Shown: positions 28,963 through 39,219, counted from the first letter of the stretch. The stretch: DNA of 64,000 nucleotides from Enterovirga rhinocerotis (GCF_004363955.1 NZ_SNZR01000016.1:62001-126000), one strand, 5' to 3'. The notes: a model not told the origin generated them from the sequence alone. Numbers and translations: made by a program.

Positions 28963-29523
28963 ATGCGGCAGATGGCGTCGATCGAACACATCCTGGCGGA
29001 AATGGATGCGGCCGCCGGCCGGCAGAGCACCGGGGAGCTCAGCCGCGTCCTCGCCCTCGCGACCGGCCATCTCGCCTCCGGCGGCGAGCCCCATTCGCGT
29101 CTCGACCGGGCGATGCAACGGCTCGTCCGTGCCGCCGGGCCGGAGGAGCGCGCCGAGATCGCCGGCCAGCTCGCGCCGCTCGAGACCTCTCCGCCCGGCC
29201 TCGTCGGCATGCTCGCTCTCGACGAGATCGCCATCGCGCGCCCAGTGCTGATGCGATCGCCGGTCCTGACGGACCAGCATCTCCTCATGGTCGTGCTGTT
29301 GCGGGATCGCGAGCATCATCTCGCCATCTGCGAACGGGCCCTGCTGGCCGAGCCGGTCGGCGATCTTCTCGTCACCCGCGGCGACCGCGGCGTGCGGGCC
29401 GCGCTGGCCCGCCACGCGGGGGCACGGCTTTCGGCCTGCGCCCTGGCGACGCTGATCCAGCTCGCTCGGCGCGACGAGGCGCTCGCGCAGGCTCTCGCCA
29501 GCCGGCGCCGCGCTCACGCCTGA
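28963..29523 (+). CDS. Short DUF2336-like protein
   Basis: About 186 residues from the ATG at 28963 (or 183 from 28972). Helical, Leu/Ala/Arg-rich, with SIEHILAEMDAAAG, LDRAMQRLVRAAGPEERAEIAGQLAPLE and PVLTDQHLLMVVLLRDREHHLAICER, which resembles part of DUF2336. Family members I know are roughly twice as long, so this is a short form. Some DUF2336 proteins are CtrA- or motility-linked in alphaproteobacteria, and a CtrA-like box lies upstream; function here is unproven. Confidence 0.7.
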   Translation: MRQMASIEHILAEMDAAAGRQSTGELSRVLALATGHLASGGEPHSRLDRAMQRLVRAAGPEERAEIAGQLAPLETSPPGLVGMLALDEIAIARPVLMRSPVLTDQHLLMVVLLRDREHHLAICERALLAEPVGDLLVTRGDRGVRAALARHAGARLSACALATLIQLARRDEALAQALASRRRAHA

Positions 29524-29529
29524 AGCGGA

Positions 29530-30240
29530 TCAGCGCCGGGCGAAGGTCAGGTAGGAGGCGCGGCGCCCCTCGCGCTTCGCCTTGGCCTCGTAGCGCGTGC
29601 CGGGCCAGCCGGCCCAGGGCAGGCGCCAATCGTCGGGGCCGTGCGGGCGCCAATCGAAATCGGGCGAGCGGAGAATCCGCGCGAGCGTCCAGCCGACATA
29701 ATCGTCGATGTCGCTCGCGAAGCGGAAGACGCCGCCCGGCCGGATGACGCGGGCCAAGGCCGCGAGGTTCTCGTCGGAGACGAAGCGTCGCTTGCGCTGC
29801 CGCCGCTTCGGCCAGGGATCGGGAAAGAGAAGGTCGGCCCGCTCGAGCGATCCGGGTGCGAGGCGAGCGAGGAGCCCGGTCGCGTCCCGGTCGAAGACGC
29901 GGATATTGGCGATGCCCTCGGCCTCGATCACGGCGAGCAGCTTCGCCATGCCGTTCACGAAGGGCTCGCAGCCGATGAAGCCGATCTTGGGGGCGTTGCG
30001 GGCCGCGTCGAGCAGATGCTCGCCGCCGCCGAAGCCGATCTCGATCCGGCAGGCCTCGACCGGCGCATCGAAGAGCGACCGTGGGTCGAGCGTGGTGCCG
30101 TCACCGGGCAGTTCGACCTGCAGCCGGGGCAGCAACTCGCGCACGAGCCGGTCCTGGCCGGCCCGCAGCGCCTTCCCCTTGCGGCGCCCGAAGAAGGAGC
30201 CGCCGGAGACGGGCTCGTCGGCCGGCTTCTCCCCCGTCAC
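29530..30240 (-). CDS. trmB: tRNA (guanine-N7)-methyltransferase
   Basis: SAM-dependent enzyme that methylates G46 of tRNAs. 236 residues from the GTG at 30240, ten bases after the metK stop. Motifs: IEIGFGGGEHLLDAA (SAM-binding), GCEPFVNGMAK, LLFPDPWPKRRQRKRR (substrate-binding signature) and a C-terminal GTRYEAKAKREGR. It follows the enzyme that makes its methyl donor, in the usual metK-trmB order. Confidence 0.95.
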   Translation of the reverse strand: MTGEKPADEPVSGGSFFGRRKGKALRAGQDRLVRELLPRLQVELPGDGTTLDPRSLFDAPVEACRIEIGFGGGEHLLDAARNAPKIGFIGCEPFVNGMAKLLAVIEAEGIANIRVFDRDATGLLARLAPGSLERADLLFPDPWPKRRQRKRRFVSDENLAALARVIRPGGVFRFASDIDDYVGWTLARILRSPDFDWRPHGPDDWRLPWAGWPGTRYEAKAKREGRRASYLTFARR

Positions 30241-30250
30241 GGCGTGCCGG

Positions 30251-31447
30251 TCAGGCGAGAGCCGACTTGAGCTGGTCGGCGAGGTCGGTCTTCTCCCAGG
30301 AGAAGCCGCCGTCGGCGTCGGGCTCGCGGCCGAAATGGCCATAGGCTGCCGTCCGGGCATAGATCGGCTTGTTCAGATCGAAGTGGGTGCGGATGCCGCG
30401 CGGCGAGAGGTTCATGATCTCGCCGAGGACCCTCTCGAGCTTCTCGGTATCGGCGTCCGCGCCATGCAGATCGGCATAGATCGAGAGCGGGCGGGCGACG
30501 CCGATGGCGTAGGAGAGCTGGATCGTGCAGCGATCGGCGATGCCGGCCGCGACGACGTTCTTGGCGAGGTAGCGGGCCGCATAGGCCGCCGAGCGGTCGA
30601 CCTTGGTCGGATCCTTGCCCGAGAAGGCGCCGCCGCCATGGGGGGCCGCGCCGCCATAGGTGTCCACGATGATCTTGCGGCCGGTCAGACCGCAATCGCC
30701 GTCCGGACCGCCGATGACGAACTTGCCGGTCGGGTTCACGTGCCAGACCGTCTCCGGGCTGATCCAGCCGTCCGGCAGCGCCTTCTGGATATACGGCTCG
30801 ACGATCCGCCGCACGTCCTCGGAGGAGAGATCGGGATCGAGATGCTGGGTGGAGAGGACGATCTGCGTCGCGGCAACGGGCTTGCCGTTCTCGTAGCGGA
30901 CCGTGACCTGGCTCTTCGCGTCCGGGCCGAGCTTCGGCTCCTGGCCGGACTTCCGCGCCTCGGTGAGGAGCCGCAGGATCTTGTGCGAGTAGTAGATGGG
31001 GGCCGGCATCAGCTCCGGCGTCTCGCGGCAGGCATAGCCGAACATGATGCCCTGGTCGCCCGCGCCCTCTTCCTGGTTCGTGGGCTGCTTGGCGTCGACG
31101 CCCTGCGCGATATCGGCCGATTGCGGGTGCAGCAGCACCTCGATCTTGGCGTTCGCCCAGTGGAAGCCGTCCTGCTCGTAGCCGATATCCTTGATCGCCT
31201 TGCGGGTGATCTCGGTGATGGCGGCTTCGTCGACGCTCTTCGGACCGCGATACTCGCCCGCGATCACGACCCGGTTGGTCGTCGCGAGGGTCTCGCAGGC
31301 GGCCCGGATCGTCCAGGGATCGATGCCCTCCTTGGCGCCAGCCCGGTAGAAGGCGTCCACGACCTCGTCGGAGATGCGGTCACAGACCTTGTCGGGGTGG
31401 CCTTCCGAAACGGATTCGCTCGTGAAGAGGTAATTGGCACGGGCCAC
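30251..31447 (-). CDS. metK: S-adenosylmethionine synthetase
   Basis: Makes SAM from ATP and methionine. 398 residues from the GTG at 31447 with GGAGACC upstream; the longer frame to 31534 is unconserved. Signatures: [24 protein letters not shown] and [19 protein letters not shown]. The 124-bp gap to the XRE gene probably holds its own promoter; I looked for SAM-II-type riboswitch elements there and saw none. Confidence 0.98.
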   Translation of the reverse strand: MARANYLFTSESVSEGHPDKVCDRISDEVVDAFYRAGAKEGIDPWTIRAACETLATTNRVVIAGEYRGPKSVDEAAITEITRKAIKDIGYEQDGFHWANAKIEVLLHPQSADIAQGVDAKQPTNQEEGAGDQGIMFGYACRETPELMPAPIYYSHKILRLLTEARKSGQEPKLGPDAKSQVTVRYENGKPVAATQIVLSTQHLDPDLSSEDVRRIVEPYIQKALPDGWISPETVWHVNPTGKFVIGGPDGDCGLTGRKIIVDTYGGAAPHGGGAFSGKDPTKVDRSAAYAARYLAKNVVAAGIADRCTIQLSYAIGVARPLSIYADLHGADADTEKLERVLGEIMNLSPRGIRTHFDLNKPIYARTAAYGHFGREPDADGGFSWEKTDLADQLKSALA

Positions 31448-31571
31448 GCGTCGGTCTCCATGTTCGGGAGGAGGGCGAGGGCGCGATCGGACCTGCCCGG
31501 CGCGCGATGTGCCATCCGCCATTCCGTAGGTCAAGACGGCCGTTGCGTTCTTTGATCCGAACGCGCCTGCG

Positions 31572-31982
31572 CTATTCGTCGCTGCTTCCGGCGATGGCCG
31601 CGGCCAGCTCGGCCAGCTTGCGCCGGACCCGCGCGTCCCGGATCTTGTTGAACGAGCGCAGGAGTTTGAGGCTCTCGCCGGTCAGGATATCGGCTTCGTA
31701 GGGCGCCGCGGCTCCTTCGGCGAAGCCGCCCGCGCCGGCCGTCGCGGCTTCCGCGCCGGCGTAGAAATAGTCGATGGTGACGCCGAGCGTGGTCGAGATC
31801 TGCTGCAGCCGGCTCGCGCTGACGCGATTAGTCCCCTTTTCGTACTTCTGCACCTGCTGAAAGGTGATCCCCAGAGCTTCCCCAAGTTTTTCCTGGCTCA
31901 TTCCCAGCATCGTGCGCCGCATACGGATGCGAGTTCCGACATGGCGGTCGACATCGTTCGGGGCTTTTTTTGTGTCACTCAT
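31572..31982 (-). CDS. XRE-family regulator, PraR/PhrR-like
   Basis: 136 residues. HTH_3 DNA-binding domain at about residues 15-72 ([36 protein letters not shown]), then an Ala/Gly-rich linker and a C-terminal [27 protein letters not shown] helix. Homologues between lnt and metK in rhizobia include PraR of Azorhizobium and PhrR of Sinorhizobium. Its ATG overlaps the lnt stop (ATGA). The conserved location suggests autoregulation or growth-linked control, which is inference. Confidence 0.88.
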   Translation of the reverse strand: MSDTKKAPNDVDRHVGTRIRMRRTMLGMSQEKLGEALGITFQQVQKYEKGTNRVSASRLQQISTTLGVTIDYFYAGAEAATAGAGGFAEGAAAPYEADILTGESLKLLRSFNKIRDARVRRKLAELAAAIAGSSDE

Positions 31983-33622
31983 GACATTCTCGTTCGCGAC
32001 GATGGGGGAGCGCTCCTCGGATGCAGGTGCCTCGCACCGATAGCGATAATCAACACCGCTGTACACAAGCCGAGAAAAAGAAGGCTGGCGAAACGGGCGG
32101 CAAGAGGCGCCGGAATGCTGCTCGGAAGCGAGGCATCGAGCACCCCTTCCTGGCCGAGCGAAAGGGCCGCGGTCACACGCCCATAAGGGTCGATGACGGC
32201 CGAGATGCCGGTATTGGCGGCACGAACGAGAGGCAGGCCCTGCTCCACGGTCCGGAGGCGCGCCTGAGCGAAATGCTGGTAGGGCCCCGGAGTGTCGCCG
32301 AACCAGCCGTCATTGGTGACGTTCAGGATCCAGCCCGGCCGATTGCCGGGCAGGCCCACCTCGTCCGGAAAGATCGCCTCGTAGCAGACGGTCGGCGCGG
32401 CAGGAGGAAGCCCCGCCACCCGGAAGGCGGTCCGGTTCTCGCCCGGCGTGAAGCCGCCCGGCATGTGCACGAATTGCCGGATGCCGATCGCGCGCAGGCC
32501 CGCGTCGAGGACGTGCGGGACGTATTCGCCGAAGGGCACGAGATGCACTTTGTCGTAGGTCGCCGTGATGGCGCCGTCCGTGTCCACCGCCTGGATAGCA
32601 TTGAAGTAGCGCCTTGGCTCCTCGCCGGGCAGGCCCGCGCCCTGCCGCGCCGCGCCGGTGATGAGGGTCGTGTTCGGCGGCAGGAGCGAGGCGATCTGCG
32701 CCAGCGCGTTCGGCTCGCGGTGGAGCAGGAACGGGAAGGCCGATTCCGGCCAGATCAGATGCGTGACGTCGGCGAGGCCGGTGGTCCGAGGCGAGGTCGA
32801 GCGGTCGCTGAGGGCGAGATAGCGCTGGAGGATGGCCGGGCCGTTCGAGGGCCTGAACTTCTCGTCCTGCGGCAGGTTCGGCTGCATGATGCGCAGCTTG
32901 ACGCCCGCCACCGAAGGAGCCGCCTCGGCCGGGATGCGGAGCGCGCCGAACACCGCCATCGCAGCGACGGCCACCAAGCCCAAAGTCGCGGGAAGGTAGC
33001 GGCCGCGCGACGAATCCGCCGTTCCCAGCGTGGCGGGAGCGGACAGGACGAGGGTCGCGATCAGCGTCAGGCCCCACAGGCCGACCAGCGAGGCCGTCTG
33101 CATCAGCCAGAGGTTCTGGCCGAAGGCCATCCCCAGCGTGTTCCAGGGAAAGCCCGTGAAGAGATGGCCGCGCAGCCATTCGGAGGCCGTCAGGGCGATC
33201 GCGAAGGCCGCGATCCGGCCCGCTCCCGGCGACCAGATCAGACGCGCGGCGGCGAAGCCGAAGGCGGGAAACACCGCGAGCACGGCCGGAAGGCCGAGCA
33301 CGCCGAAGGGCAGCAACCAGGCGAAGACATCGGCCTCGACCAGGAAGGCGGCGCCGAGCCACCAGAGGCCGGCCACGAAATAGCCGAAGCCCCACAGCCA
33401 CCCGGCCGCCGCGGCCCGCCCGAGCGTCGACAGCCAGGACAGGCGCCGGCCGGAGGGCGAGCCGTCGATCAGCCAGACGGCGATGGTCAGCGAGACGGCG
33501 AGGGCGGGCCAGAAGCCGAAGGGCGGCATGGCCAGCGCACCGACCGCCCCGGCCCCGAAGGCCAACAGGGCCCGCCGCCAGCCGGAGGCGAGGATCACCG
33601 CATCCGCAAGAGCGGCGATCAA
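31979..33622 (-). CDS. lnt: Apolipoprotein N-acyltransferase
   Basis: Inner-membrane enzyme that N-acylates lipoproteins; the window encodes at least two (LptE, LptM). 547 residues: an N-terminal block of membrane helices (to about 215), then a nitrilase-fold domain with the catalytic Glu in LIWPESAFPF, Lys in DKVHLVPFGEYVP and Cys in TVCYEAIFP, and a final C-terminal helix. Overlaps corC (start) and the XRE gene (stop) by 4 bp each. Confidence 0.96.
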   Translation of the reverse strand: MIAALADAVILASGWRRALLAFGAGAVGALAMPPFGFWPALAVSLTIAVWLIDGSPSGRRLSWLSTLGRAAAAGWLWGFGYFVAGLWWLGAAFLVEADVFAWLLPFGVLGLPAVLAVFPAFGFAAARLIWSPGAGRIAAFAIALTASEWLRGHLFTGFPWNTLGMAFGQNLWLMQTASLVGLWGLTLIATLVLSAPATLGTADSSRGRYLPATLGLVAVAAMAVFGALRIPAEAAPSVAGVKLRIMQPNLPQDEKFRPSNGPAILQRYLALSDRSTSPRTTGLADVTHLIWPESAFPFLLHREPNALAQIASLLPPNTTLITGAARQGAGLPGEEPRRYFNAIQAVDTDGAITATYDKVHLVPFGEYVPHVLDAGLRAIGIRQFVHMPGGFTPGENRTAFRVAGLPPAAPTVCYEAIFPDEVGLPGNRPGWILNVTNDGWFGDTPGPYQHFAQARLRTVEQGLPLVRAANTGISAVIDPYGRVTAALSLGQEGVLDASLPSSIPAPLAARFASLLFLGLCTAVLIIAIGARHLHPRSAPPSSRTRMS

Positions 33623-34617
33623 GCGGCGGAGCCCGAGTCGGGCGACGACGGACGGGAGCCCTCGGCGGAATCCTCCGGCTTGCGGCGGTGGATCCGGACG
33701 CGCTTGAGACGCCGGGGGTCGGCGTCCAGCACCTCGAACTCCATCCCGTCCGGCCCCGCGATCAATTCGCCGCGCGAGGGCACCCGGCCGACGCTCGTGA
33801 CGATCAGACCGCCGAGCGTATCGACCTCGTCATGCGCGGCTGCGAGCCCGAGATCCTCGCCGAGCGCCTCGGACACCTCTTCGATGCTCGCGCGCGCATC
33901 GGCCAGGAACGTGCCGGCCTCTTCCGCCACGATCATGTGCTCGGTCTCGTCGTGCTCGTCCTCGATGTCGCCGACGACCATCTCGACGAGATCCTCGATC
34001 GAGACCAGCCCGTCCGTCCCCCCGTATTCGTCGATGACGAGGGCCATGTGCGTGCGCGAGGCCTGCATCCGGGCGAGGAGATCGATCGCCGGCATCGAGC
34101 GCGGCACGAAGAGCACCGGCCGCAGGATGTTCGCCGCGGCGAGACTCGCGCCGAGATCGATCCCGGCAAGGTTTTGGCGCGGGGAATCGTCCGCCGCCGC
34201 GTCCTCGGTGCTGGCTCCCGTTCCGCCCGCGGCCAGATGGTCGAGGAAGTCGCGGATATGGACCATGCCCAGAGGCTCATCGAGCGTCTCGCCATAGGCG
34301 GGCAGGCGCGAATGGCCGGCCGTCCGGAACAGGGCGAGCACCCCGCCGAGCGTCGTCTCGGCCGGGACGGCGACGATGTCGGCCCGCGGCACCATCACGT
34401 CGCTGACCCGCACCCGATGGAAGGCGAGCACGTTCTTCAGCATCAGCCGCTCGCGCGGCGACAGGTCTCCAGCCTCGGCGGCCTCGGACAGCACCTCTTC
34501 GAGGTCGTCCCGGGCCGAATGCGCACGGCCTGAGAAGCGGCCGATCACCCGCTCGAGCCAGCTTTCGCGGTGACTCTCCTGCGGCTCGGGTTTCGGGTCG
34601 CTTCGCTCGTCGCTCAT
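33619..34617 (-). CDS. CorC/HlyC-family protein with paired CBS domains
   Basis: 332 residues. Two CBS domains (from DVMVPRADIVAVP through the SRLPAY and LPVFLPRS-like VLFVPRSMPAIDLLARM segments), a GGTDGLVSIEDLVE linker and a C-terminal CorC_HlyC domain (DTLGGLIVTSVGRVP). E. coli CorC is linked to Co/Mg efflux; soluble ones such as this lack the DUF21 membrane domain. A 35-residue Ala/Gly/Thr-rich insertion (ASTEDAAADDSPR) lies between the CBS repeats. Conserved position between ybeY and lnt. Confidence 0.9.
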   Translation of the reverse strand: MSDERSDPKPEPQESHRESWLERVIGRFSGRAHSARDDLEEVLSEAAEAGDLSPRERLMLKNVLAFHRVRVSDVMVPRADIVAVPAETTLGGVLALFRTAGHSRLPAYGETLDEPLGMVHIRDFLDHLAAGGTGASTEDAAADDSPRQNLAGIDLGASLAAANILRPVLFVPRSMPAIDLLARMQASRTHMALVIDEYGGTDGLVSIEDLVEMVVGDIEDEHDETEHMIVAEEAGTFLADARASIEEVSEALGEDLGLAAAHDEVDTLGGLIVTSVGRVPSRGELIAGPDGMEFEVLDADPRRLKRVRIHRRKPEDSAEGSRPSSPDSGSAA

Positions 34618-34636
34618 GGTGATGGGTCGTCAGCTG

Positions 34637-35116
34637 TCAGGCGGCAGGACCGTAGGGATCGGCGATGCCGAGCCGCGCGAGGGCTTGCACCTCCAGCCGC
34701 TCCATGGCCTCCGCCTCTCCCTCTTCGAGATGATCGTGCCCGAAGAGATGGAGCACGGCATGGACGACGAGATGCGCCGCGTGATCCGCCGTCGTCTTTC
34801 CCTCGGCCTCCGCCTCCCGCGCCACGGTCTCGTAGGCGAGCGCGATCTCACCCAGATGACGCGGCCGGCCCGGTGCCGAGGGCATGTCCGGCGAGGGGAA
34901 GGACAGCACGTTGGTCGGCTTGTCCTGGCCCCGCCAGCCCCGGTTGAGCTCCCGCACCGCCTCGTCATCGGCGAGGAGCACGGTGGCGGCGAGGTCGGTC
35001 TTCGTGTCCTGCGGCAGAACCGCGAGGGCGGCATCCGCCGCGCGCTGCAAAAGGCCGTCGCGATCGGGCACGGCGTCCCAGCGCGGGTCCTCGGCCTCGA
35101 TCTCGAGCGCGATCAC
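34637..35116 (-). CDS. ybeY: rRNA maturation endonuclease YbeY
   Basis: Metal-dependent RNase required for 16S 3'-end processing and ribosome quality control. 159 residues. The zinc-binding triad is H119, H123 and H129 in HAVLHLFGHDH; TNVLSFP and LGEIALAYE are typical. The ATG overlaps the phoH stop by 4 bp. Confidence 0.96.
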   Translation of the reverse strand: MIALEIEAEDPRWDAVPDRDGLLQRAADAALAVLPQDTKTDLAATVLLADDEAVRELNRGWRGQDKPTNVLSFPSPDMPSAPGRPRHLGEIALAYETVAREAEAEGKTTADHAAHLVVHAVLHLFGHDHLEEGEAEAMERLEVQALARLGIADPYGPAA

Positions 35117-36198
35117 GGCCGCTGCCCTCCGGCCGGCGGCTCGCCCCGCGCGGCCGCGTCATAGGCCGTGACGATTCGGCGGACGAGATCGTGCCGCACG
35201 ACGTCGACGTCGCGGAACTGGATCCGAGCGACGCCCTCGACGCCCTCGAGGACGCGGACGGCCTCGATCAGTCCCGAACGCTGGCCGGGCGGCAGATCGA
35301 TCTGGCTCGGATCGCCGTTGACGATCATGCGCGAGCCCTCGCCGAGCCGCGTCAGGAACATCTTCATCTGCATCGAGGTCGTGTTCTGGGCCTCGTCCAG
35401 CAGGACCACGGCGTTGGTGAGCGTGCGCCCGCGCATGAAGGCGAGCGGCGCCACCTCGATCATGCCGGTCTGGAGCCCGCGCTCGACATGGCGCGCCTCC
35501 ATGAAATCATAGAGCGCGTCGTAGATCGGCCGCAGATAGGGATCGACCTTGTCGCGCATGTCGCCGGGCAGGAAGCCGAGCCGCTCGCCGGCCTCGACCG
35601 CGGGCCGCGACAGGATCAGCCGCTCGGCCTGTCCGGCCTCGAGCAGGGACACGGCGAAGCCGACGGCGAGCCAGGTCTTGCCGGTCCCGGCCGGCCCGTC
35701 CGCGAAGACGAGTTCGTTGTGGCGCAGCGCCTTGAGATAGAGGTCCTGGGCGGCGTTGCGGGCCCGGACGGGGCCGCGCTTGCGCGTCGCGATCTGCTCG
35801 AACCGCGCCGGCCCCTGCGGCGCGAGCTCCGCCTGCGGGAAGAGGCTGCCCTGGAGCGCGCTCTCCTGGATGGCGCCATCGAGGTCGCCAAGCGTCACCG
35901 CCCCCTCGATCTGGACGCGGTCGTAGAGCCCCTCGAGCACGAGGCGCGCGCGGGTCGCGAGATCGGGCGGGCCCTTGATCACGACCCGGTTGCCGAGCGC
36001 GTTCAGCATGATGCCGAGGCGGCGCTCGATATGGGCGAGATTCTGGTCGTAGAGGCCGAAGACGAGGCTCGCCTTGGCATTATCCTCGAAGGCGAGAGTG
36101 ATCTCCGCCGTCTCGCCGATGCCGGACGGCGGAGGCGGGGCGGGAGCCGGGGCCACGGAGGAGGAGCCGATGATCGGCCGGGCACCGGGACGTTTCAC
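35113..36198 (-). CDS. phoH: PhoH family ATPase
   Basis: 361 residues. N-terminal RNA-binding-like region ([10 protein letters not shown]), then the PhoH ATPase with Walker A GPAGTGKT at 168-175 and Walker [12 protein letters not shown]. It also has [17 protein letters not shown]. The Pro/Ala-rich first 30 residues are variable. PhoH-YbeY adjacency is near universal in bacteria and suggests a shared role in RNA processing. Overlaps miaB and ybeY by 4 bp each. Confidence 0.94.
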   Translation of the reverse strand: MKRPGARPIIGSSSVAPAPAPPPPSGIGETAEITLAFEDNAKASLVFGLYDQNLAHIERRLGIMLNALGNRVVIKGPPDLATRARLVLEGLYDRVQIEGAVTLGDLDGAIQESALQGSLFPQAELAPQGPARFEQIATRKRGPVRARNAAQDLYLKALRHNELVFADGPAGTGKTWLAVGFAVSLLEAGQAERLILSRPAVEAGERLGFLPGDMRDKVDPYLRPIYDALYDFMEARHVERGLQTGMIEVAPLAFMRGRTLTNAVVLLDEAQNTTSMQMKMFLTRLGEGSRMIVNGDPSQIDLPPGQRSGLIEAVRVLEGVEGVARIQFRDVDVVRHDLVRRIVTAYDAAARGEPPAGGQRP

Positions 36199-37592
36199 GC
36201 AGCCGCCATCCCGCTGATTGCCGCCGCGTCCGATCCCGCCGGACGGGCGAAGAGACTGTTCGATGCGAGCCCGGTCACGGTGACGGGCACGACGGACCCG
36301 ACCGGCGCGTCGATCCCCTCGACCTGGATCGCCTGGAGATAGGGCGACTTGCCGGCGAGCTGACCCGGATGACGGCCCGGCTTCTCGATCAGCAAATCGA
36401 CCGTCCGCCCGACCGTGTCGCGGTTGAAGGCCTGACGGTCCTGCTCCAGCTGGGCCTGAAGGCGGGCGAGGCGCTCCGCCATCACGGCCTCCGGAACCTG
36501 GCCGCCGAGATCGGCCGCGGGCGTGCCGGGACGCGGGCTGTACTTGAAGGAGAAGGAGGCCGCGAAGCCGATCTCGGCCGCGAGCCCGAGCGTGTCCTCG
36601 AACTCGGCATCCGTCTCGCCGGGGAAGCCGACGATGAAATCCGACGACAGGGCGATGTCGGGCCGGGCCTCCCGGATGCGCGCGATCAGGCGCCGGTAGC
36701 TGTCGGCCGTATGCCTGCGGTTCATCGCCGCGAGGACCCGGTCGGACCCGGCCTGAACGGGCAGGTGCAGATAGGGCATCAGCATCGGCAGATCGCGATG
36801 GGCGGCGATCAGGTCATCGCCCATGTCGTTCGGGTGGCTGGTCGTGTAGCGCAGCCGGGCGAGGCCCGGCAGGAGCGCGAGCCGCTCCATGAGGCCCGCG
36901 AGCCCTGTGGTGGCGCCCCGCTCGTCCGGGCCGTGATAGGCGTTCACGTTCTGCCCGATCAGGGTCAGTTCGCGCACGCCCGCCTCCAGCAGCCGCTTCG
37001 CCTCGTCGACGATCGCCATGACCGGGCGGGAGACCTCGGCGCCGCGCGTGTAGGGCACGACGCAGAAGGCGCAGAACTTGTCGCAGCCCTCCTGGACCGT
37101 GAGGAAAGCCGAGACGCCGCGCGTGCGGACCCGCGCCCGGGAGGGCGCCGGCAGATGGCGGAACTTGTCGTCCGCCGGAAAGTCGGTGTCGACGGCGGGG
37201 GCCGGTCGCGGCCCCTCTGTGCCGGCCCGGCGGGCCTCCTCGAGCAGAGCCGGAAGGCGATGATAGCTCTGCGGGCCGATCACGGCGTCGACGGCGGGCT
37301 GGCGGCGGATGATCTCCGCGCCCTCGGCCTGGGCGACGCAGCCGGCGACGACGATCTCGGTGCGGCGGCCGTCGGCCCGACGCTCCTCCTTGAGGACGCG
37401 CAGCCGCCCGAGTTCCGAATAGACCTTCTCGGCCGCCTTTTCGCGGATGTGACAGGTGTTGAGGATGACGAGATCCGCCTCCTCGGCGCTCGCCGCCAAC
37501 GTGTAGCCTTCGCGCGCCATGACGTCCGCCATCCGGGCGGAGTCGTAGACGTTCATCTGGCAGCCGTAGGATTTGACGAAGACGGTCTTCAC
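36195..37592 (-). CDS. miaB: tRNA-2-methylthio-N6-dimethylallyladenosine synthase
   Basis: Radical-SAM methylthiotransferase that modifies A37 of tRNAs reading UNN codons. 465 residues. The N-terminal cluster Cys are C11 and C47 (YGCQMN, LNTCHIR) with a third in VVAGCVAQ. The radical-SAM motif is CDKFCAFC, followed by [14 protein letters not shown] in the TRAM domain. First of the miaB-phoH-ybeY-corC-lnt-XRE run. Confidence 0.97.
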   Translation of the reverse strand: MKTVFVKSYGCQMNVYDSARMADVMAREGYTLAASAEEADLVILNTCHIREKAAEKVYSELGRLRVLKEERRADGRRTEIVVAGCVAQAEGAEIIRRQPAVDAVIGPQSYHRLPALLEEARRAGTEGPRPAPAVDTDFPADDKFRHLPAPSRARVRTRGVSAFLTVQEGCDKFCAFCVVPYTRGAEVSRPVMAIVDEAKRLLEAGVRELTLIGQNVNAYHGPDERGATTGLAGLMERLALLPGLARLRYTTSHPNDMGDDLIAAHRDLPMLMPYLHLPVQAGSDRVLAAMNRRHTADSYRRLIARIREARPDIALSSDFIVGFPGETDAEFEDTLGLAAEIGFAASFSFKYSPRPGTPAADLGGQVPEAVMAERLARLQAQLEQDRQAFNRDTVGRTVDLLIEKPGRHPGQLAGKSPYLQAIQVEGIDAPVGSVVPVTVTGLASNSLFARPAGSDAAAISGMAAA

Positions 37593-37707
37593 GCGGGGCG
37601 AGGCCTGGAGGCTGCTTGGGGCATGGCGGCGATCATCCCCTCATACGACCTCCGGGGCCTCAAGAGAATAGCGGGCGGCCAAAAAGGCCGCCGCGCCGTC
37701 ATCGGCC

Positions 37708-38256
37708 TCAGGCGGCCGGGGGTCCCATGGGCGTTCGGGGCTGGCCCGCGAGGGACTCGTCGGGCTTCGAGCGCAGGCGCGCGAAGAGACCGAAGATGAA
37801 GCCGCAGCCGATCAGCCCGATCAACCCGACGATGCTCCCCCCGATCATCATGAACCGGTCGAGCGCGAGCTCCTCCTTGATGTCGTCGACGAGGACGACG
37901 CCCGCCTTGCCGGGGCTGTCGGCGAGATATTTGATCCGGACCGTGTCCACGACGATCCGGTCCCCCCGGAACAGCCGGTTCGACAGAGCCGTCGAGACCC
38001 GTACCTCCTCGGCCGTCCGGTCGGCGCCCTTGTCGTCCTTCCAGGCGAGATCGACCGCATAGCTGGTTCCGGACCGCCGGCCTTTCTTGCGGACCGCGCT
38101 GACGATCGTCGCCTCCGCCTCCTGGCCCTTGGCCACGACGTCGTTCACCCGCTGGACGTCCTGCCAGCCGATGAAGGCCGAGACCGGGCCTCCGATCGCC
38201 GCGATGATCAGAAGCCATTTCAACTTCCCGACGACCCAGTTCACGATAGATCCCAT
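37708..38256 (-). CDS. DUF3592-like membrane protein
   Basis: 182 residues from the ATG at 38256, which has GGAGTGG upstream. One N-terminal membrane helix (about 10-28) and one near 140-163 flank a beta-rich region with EATIVSAVRKKGRRSGTSYAVDLAW and RGDRIVVDTVRIKYL, the pattern of DUF3592 proteins. Function unknown. It occupies the interval between plsC and miaB. Confidence 0.72.
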   Translation of the reverse strand: MGSIVNWVVGKLKWLLIIAAIGGPVSAFIGWQDVQRVNDVVAKGQEAEATIVSAVRKKGRRSGTSYAVDLAWKDDKGADRTAEEVRVSTALSNRLFRGDRIVVDTVRIKYLADSPGKAGVVLVDDIKEELALDRFMMIGGSIVGLIGLIGCGFIFGLFARLRSKPDESLAGQPRTPMGPPAA

Positions 38257-38379
38257 GCGCCCACTCCACATCACCGCCGCAAGACGACAGTGACCATCAG
38301 ATTAGAATACGAAAAAGAAAGATCGATCGGTCCGATCATCATTCCGTCCAGGCATCACGCCGACGAATGATGCTGACAA

Positions 38380-39219
38380 TCACGAATCGATGCGACGGTC
38401 AGACTTAGATGATCCATCGCGGCAAAGATGTGGCGCGGAGGATTTTCGGATTTCAGCCATGGATGCCCGCACGGCCGCCGCCGCCGCCGCTGTCGCGCGC
38501 TTGCGGTCGGTGGCGGCATGGAACGGGATCGGCTCGCCCCAGGCGACCGTGACGTCCACCACGCCGCCGCGCAGGAAGGCCGCGAGATGGGGCGCGAGAT
38601 CCATATCCCCGTACCAGGCGATCTGCGGCATCTCGCGACGCGTGATCGGCAGGCCCTCCCGGCGCCGGTAGGCGATCGCGACCGGCTGGAGCGCGATCGC
38701 GGCGAGGGACGGCTCGGTCAGCGCGGCGCGGGCCGCGCCGACGAGGGAGGAGCGGAACGGCAGGAGGCGGATGCCATCGCCCGTCGTCCCCTCGGGGAAG
38801 AGCACGATCGCGTCGCCCTCGGCGAGCCGATGGGCGACGACGGCATTGACCTCGGCCGTCGCCACCTTGCGGGCGCGGTCGATGAAGACGCAGCGCTGCA
38901 GGCGCGCGAGCGCTCCGATGACGGGCCAGGCGGCGATCTCGCTCTTGGCGATGAAGGAGAGCGGCGCGAGGCTCGCGAGCACCGGGATGTCGAGCCAGGA
39001 GACGTGGTTCGACAGGATGAGCGTCGGGACGGCCCCGGAGGGCGGCGTGCCCTCGACATGCACCCGGATGCCGAGGAGGCGCAGCAGGATGCGGTGGAAG
39101 ACGACCGGCAGCCGGCCGGCCAGACGATGATGCCGGCGCGCGGCGACGATCTGCACGGGCACGAGCGCGGCCAGCACGAGTGCCAGCATCGCCAGCCGCA
39201 GCCAGAGTCCGGGCCTCAT
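38380..39219 (-). CDS. 1-acyl-sn-glycerol-3-phosphate acyltransferase (PlsC-like)
   Basis: Lysophosphatidic-acid-type acyltransferase of phospholipid or ornithine-lipid synthesis. 279 residues. Membrane helix at the N-terminus, then the catalytic NHVSWLD (H72, D77) and LFPEGTT (141-146) motifs of the PlsC superfamily. The C-terminus is an unusual run of Ala with basic residues. Sits 60 bp after rimI, a common order here; the exact acyl acceptor is uncertain. Confidence 0.9.
   Translation of the reverse strand: MRPGLWLRLAMLALVLAALVPVQIVAARRHHRLAGRLPVVFHRILLRLLGIRVHVEGTPPSGAVPTLILSNHVSWLDIPVLASLAPLSFIAKSEIAAWPVIGALARLQRCVFIDRARKVATAEVNAVVAHRLAEGDAIVLFPEGTTGDGIRLLPFRSSLVGAARAALTEPSLAAIALQPVAIAYRRREGLPITRREMPQIAWYGDMDLAPHLAAFLRGGVVDVTVAWGEPIPFHAATDRKRATAAAAAAVRASMAEIRKSSAPHLCRDGSSKSDRRIDS

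Noticed and set aside
30741-30760. GGTTCACGTGCCAG as another parS site
   Set aside because: Only the CACGTG core matches; the right half lacks the GAAAC part.
31448-31571. SAM-II-type riboswitch upstream of metK
   Set aside because: I looked for the conserved core and pseudoknot pattern on the minus strand and did not see them; the gap looks like an ordinary promoter region.
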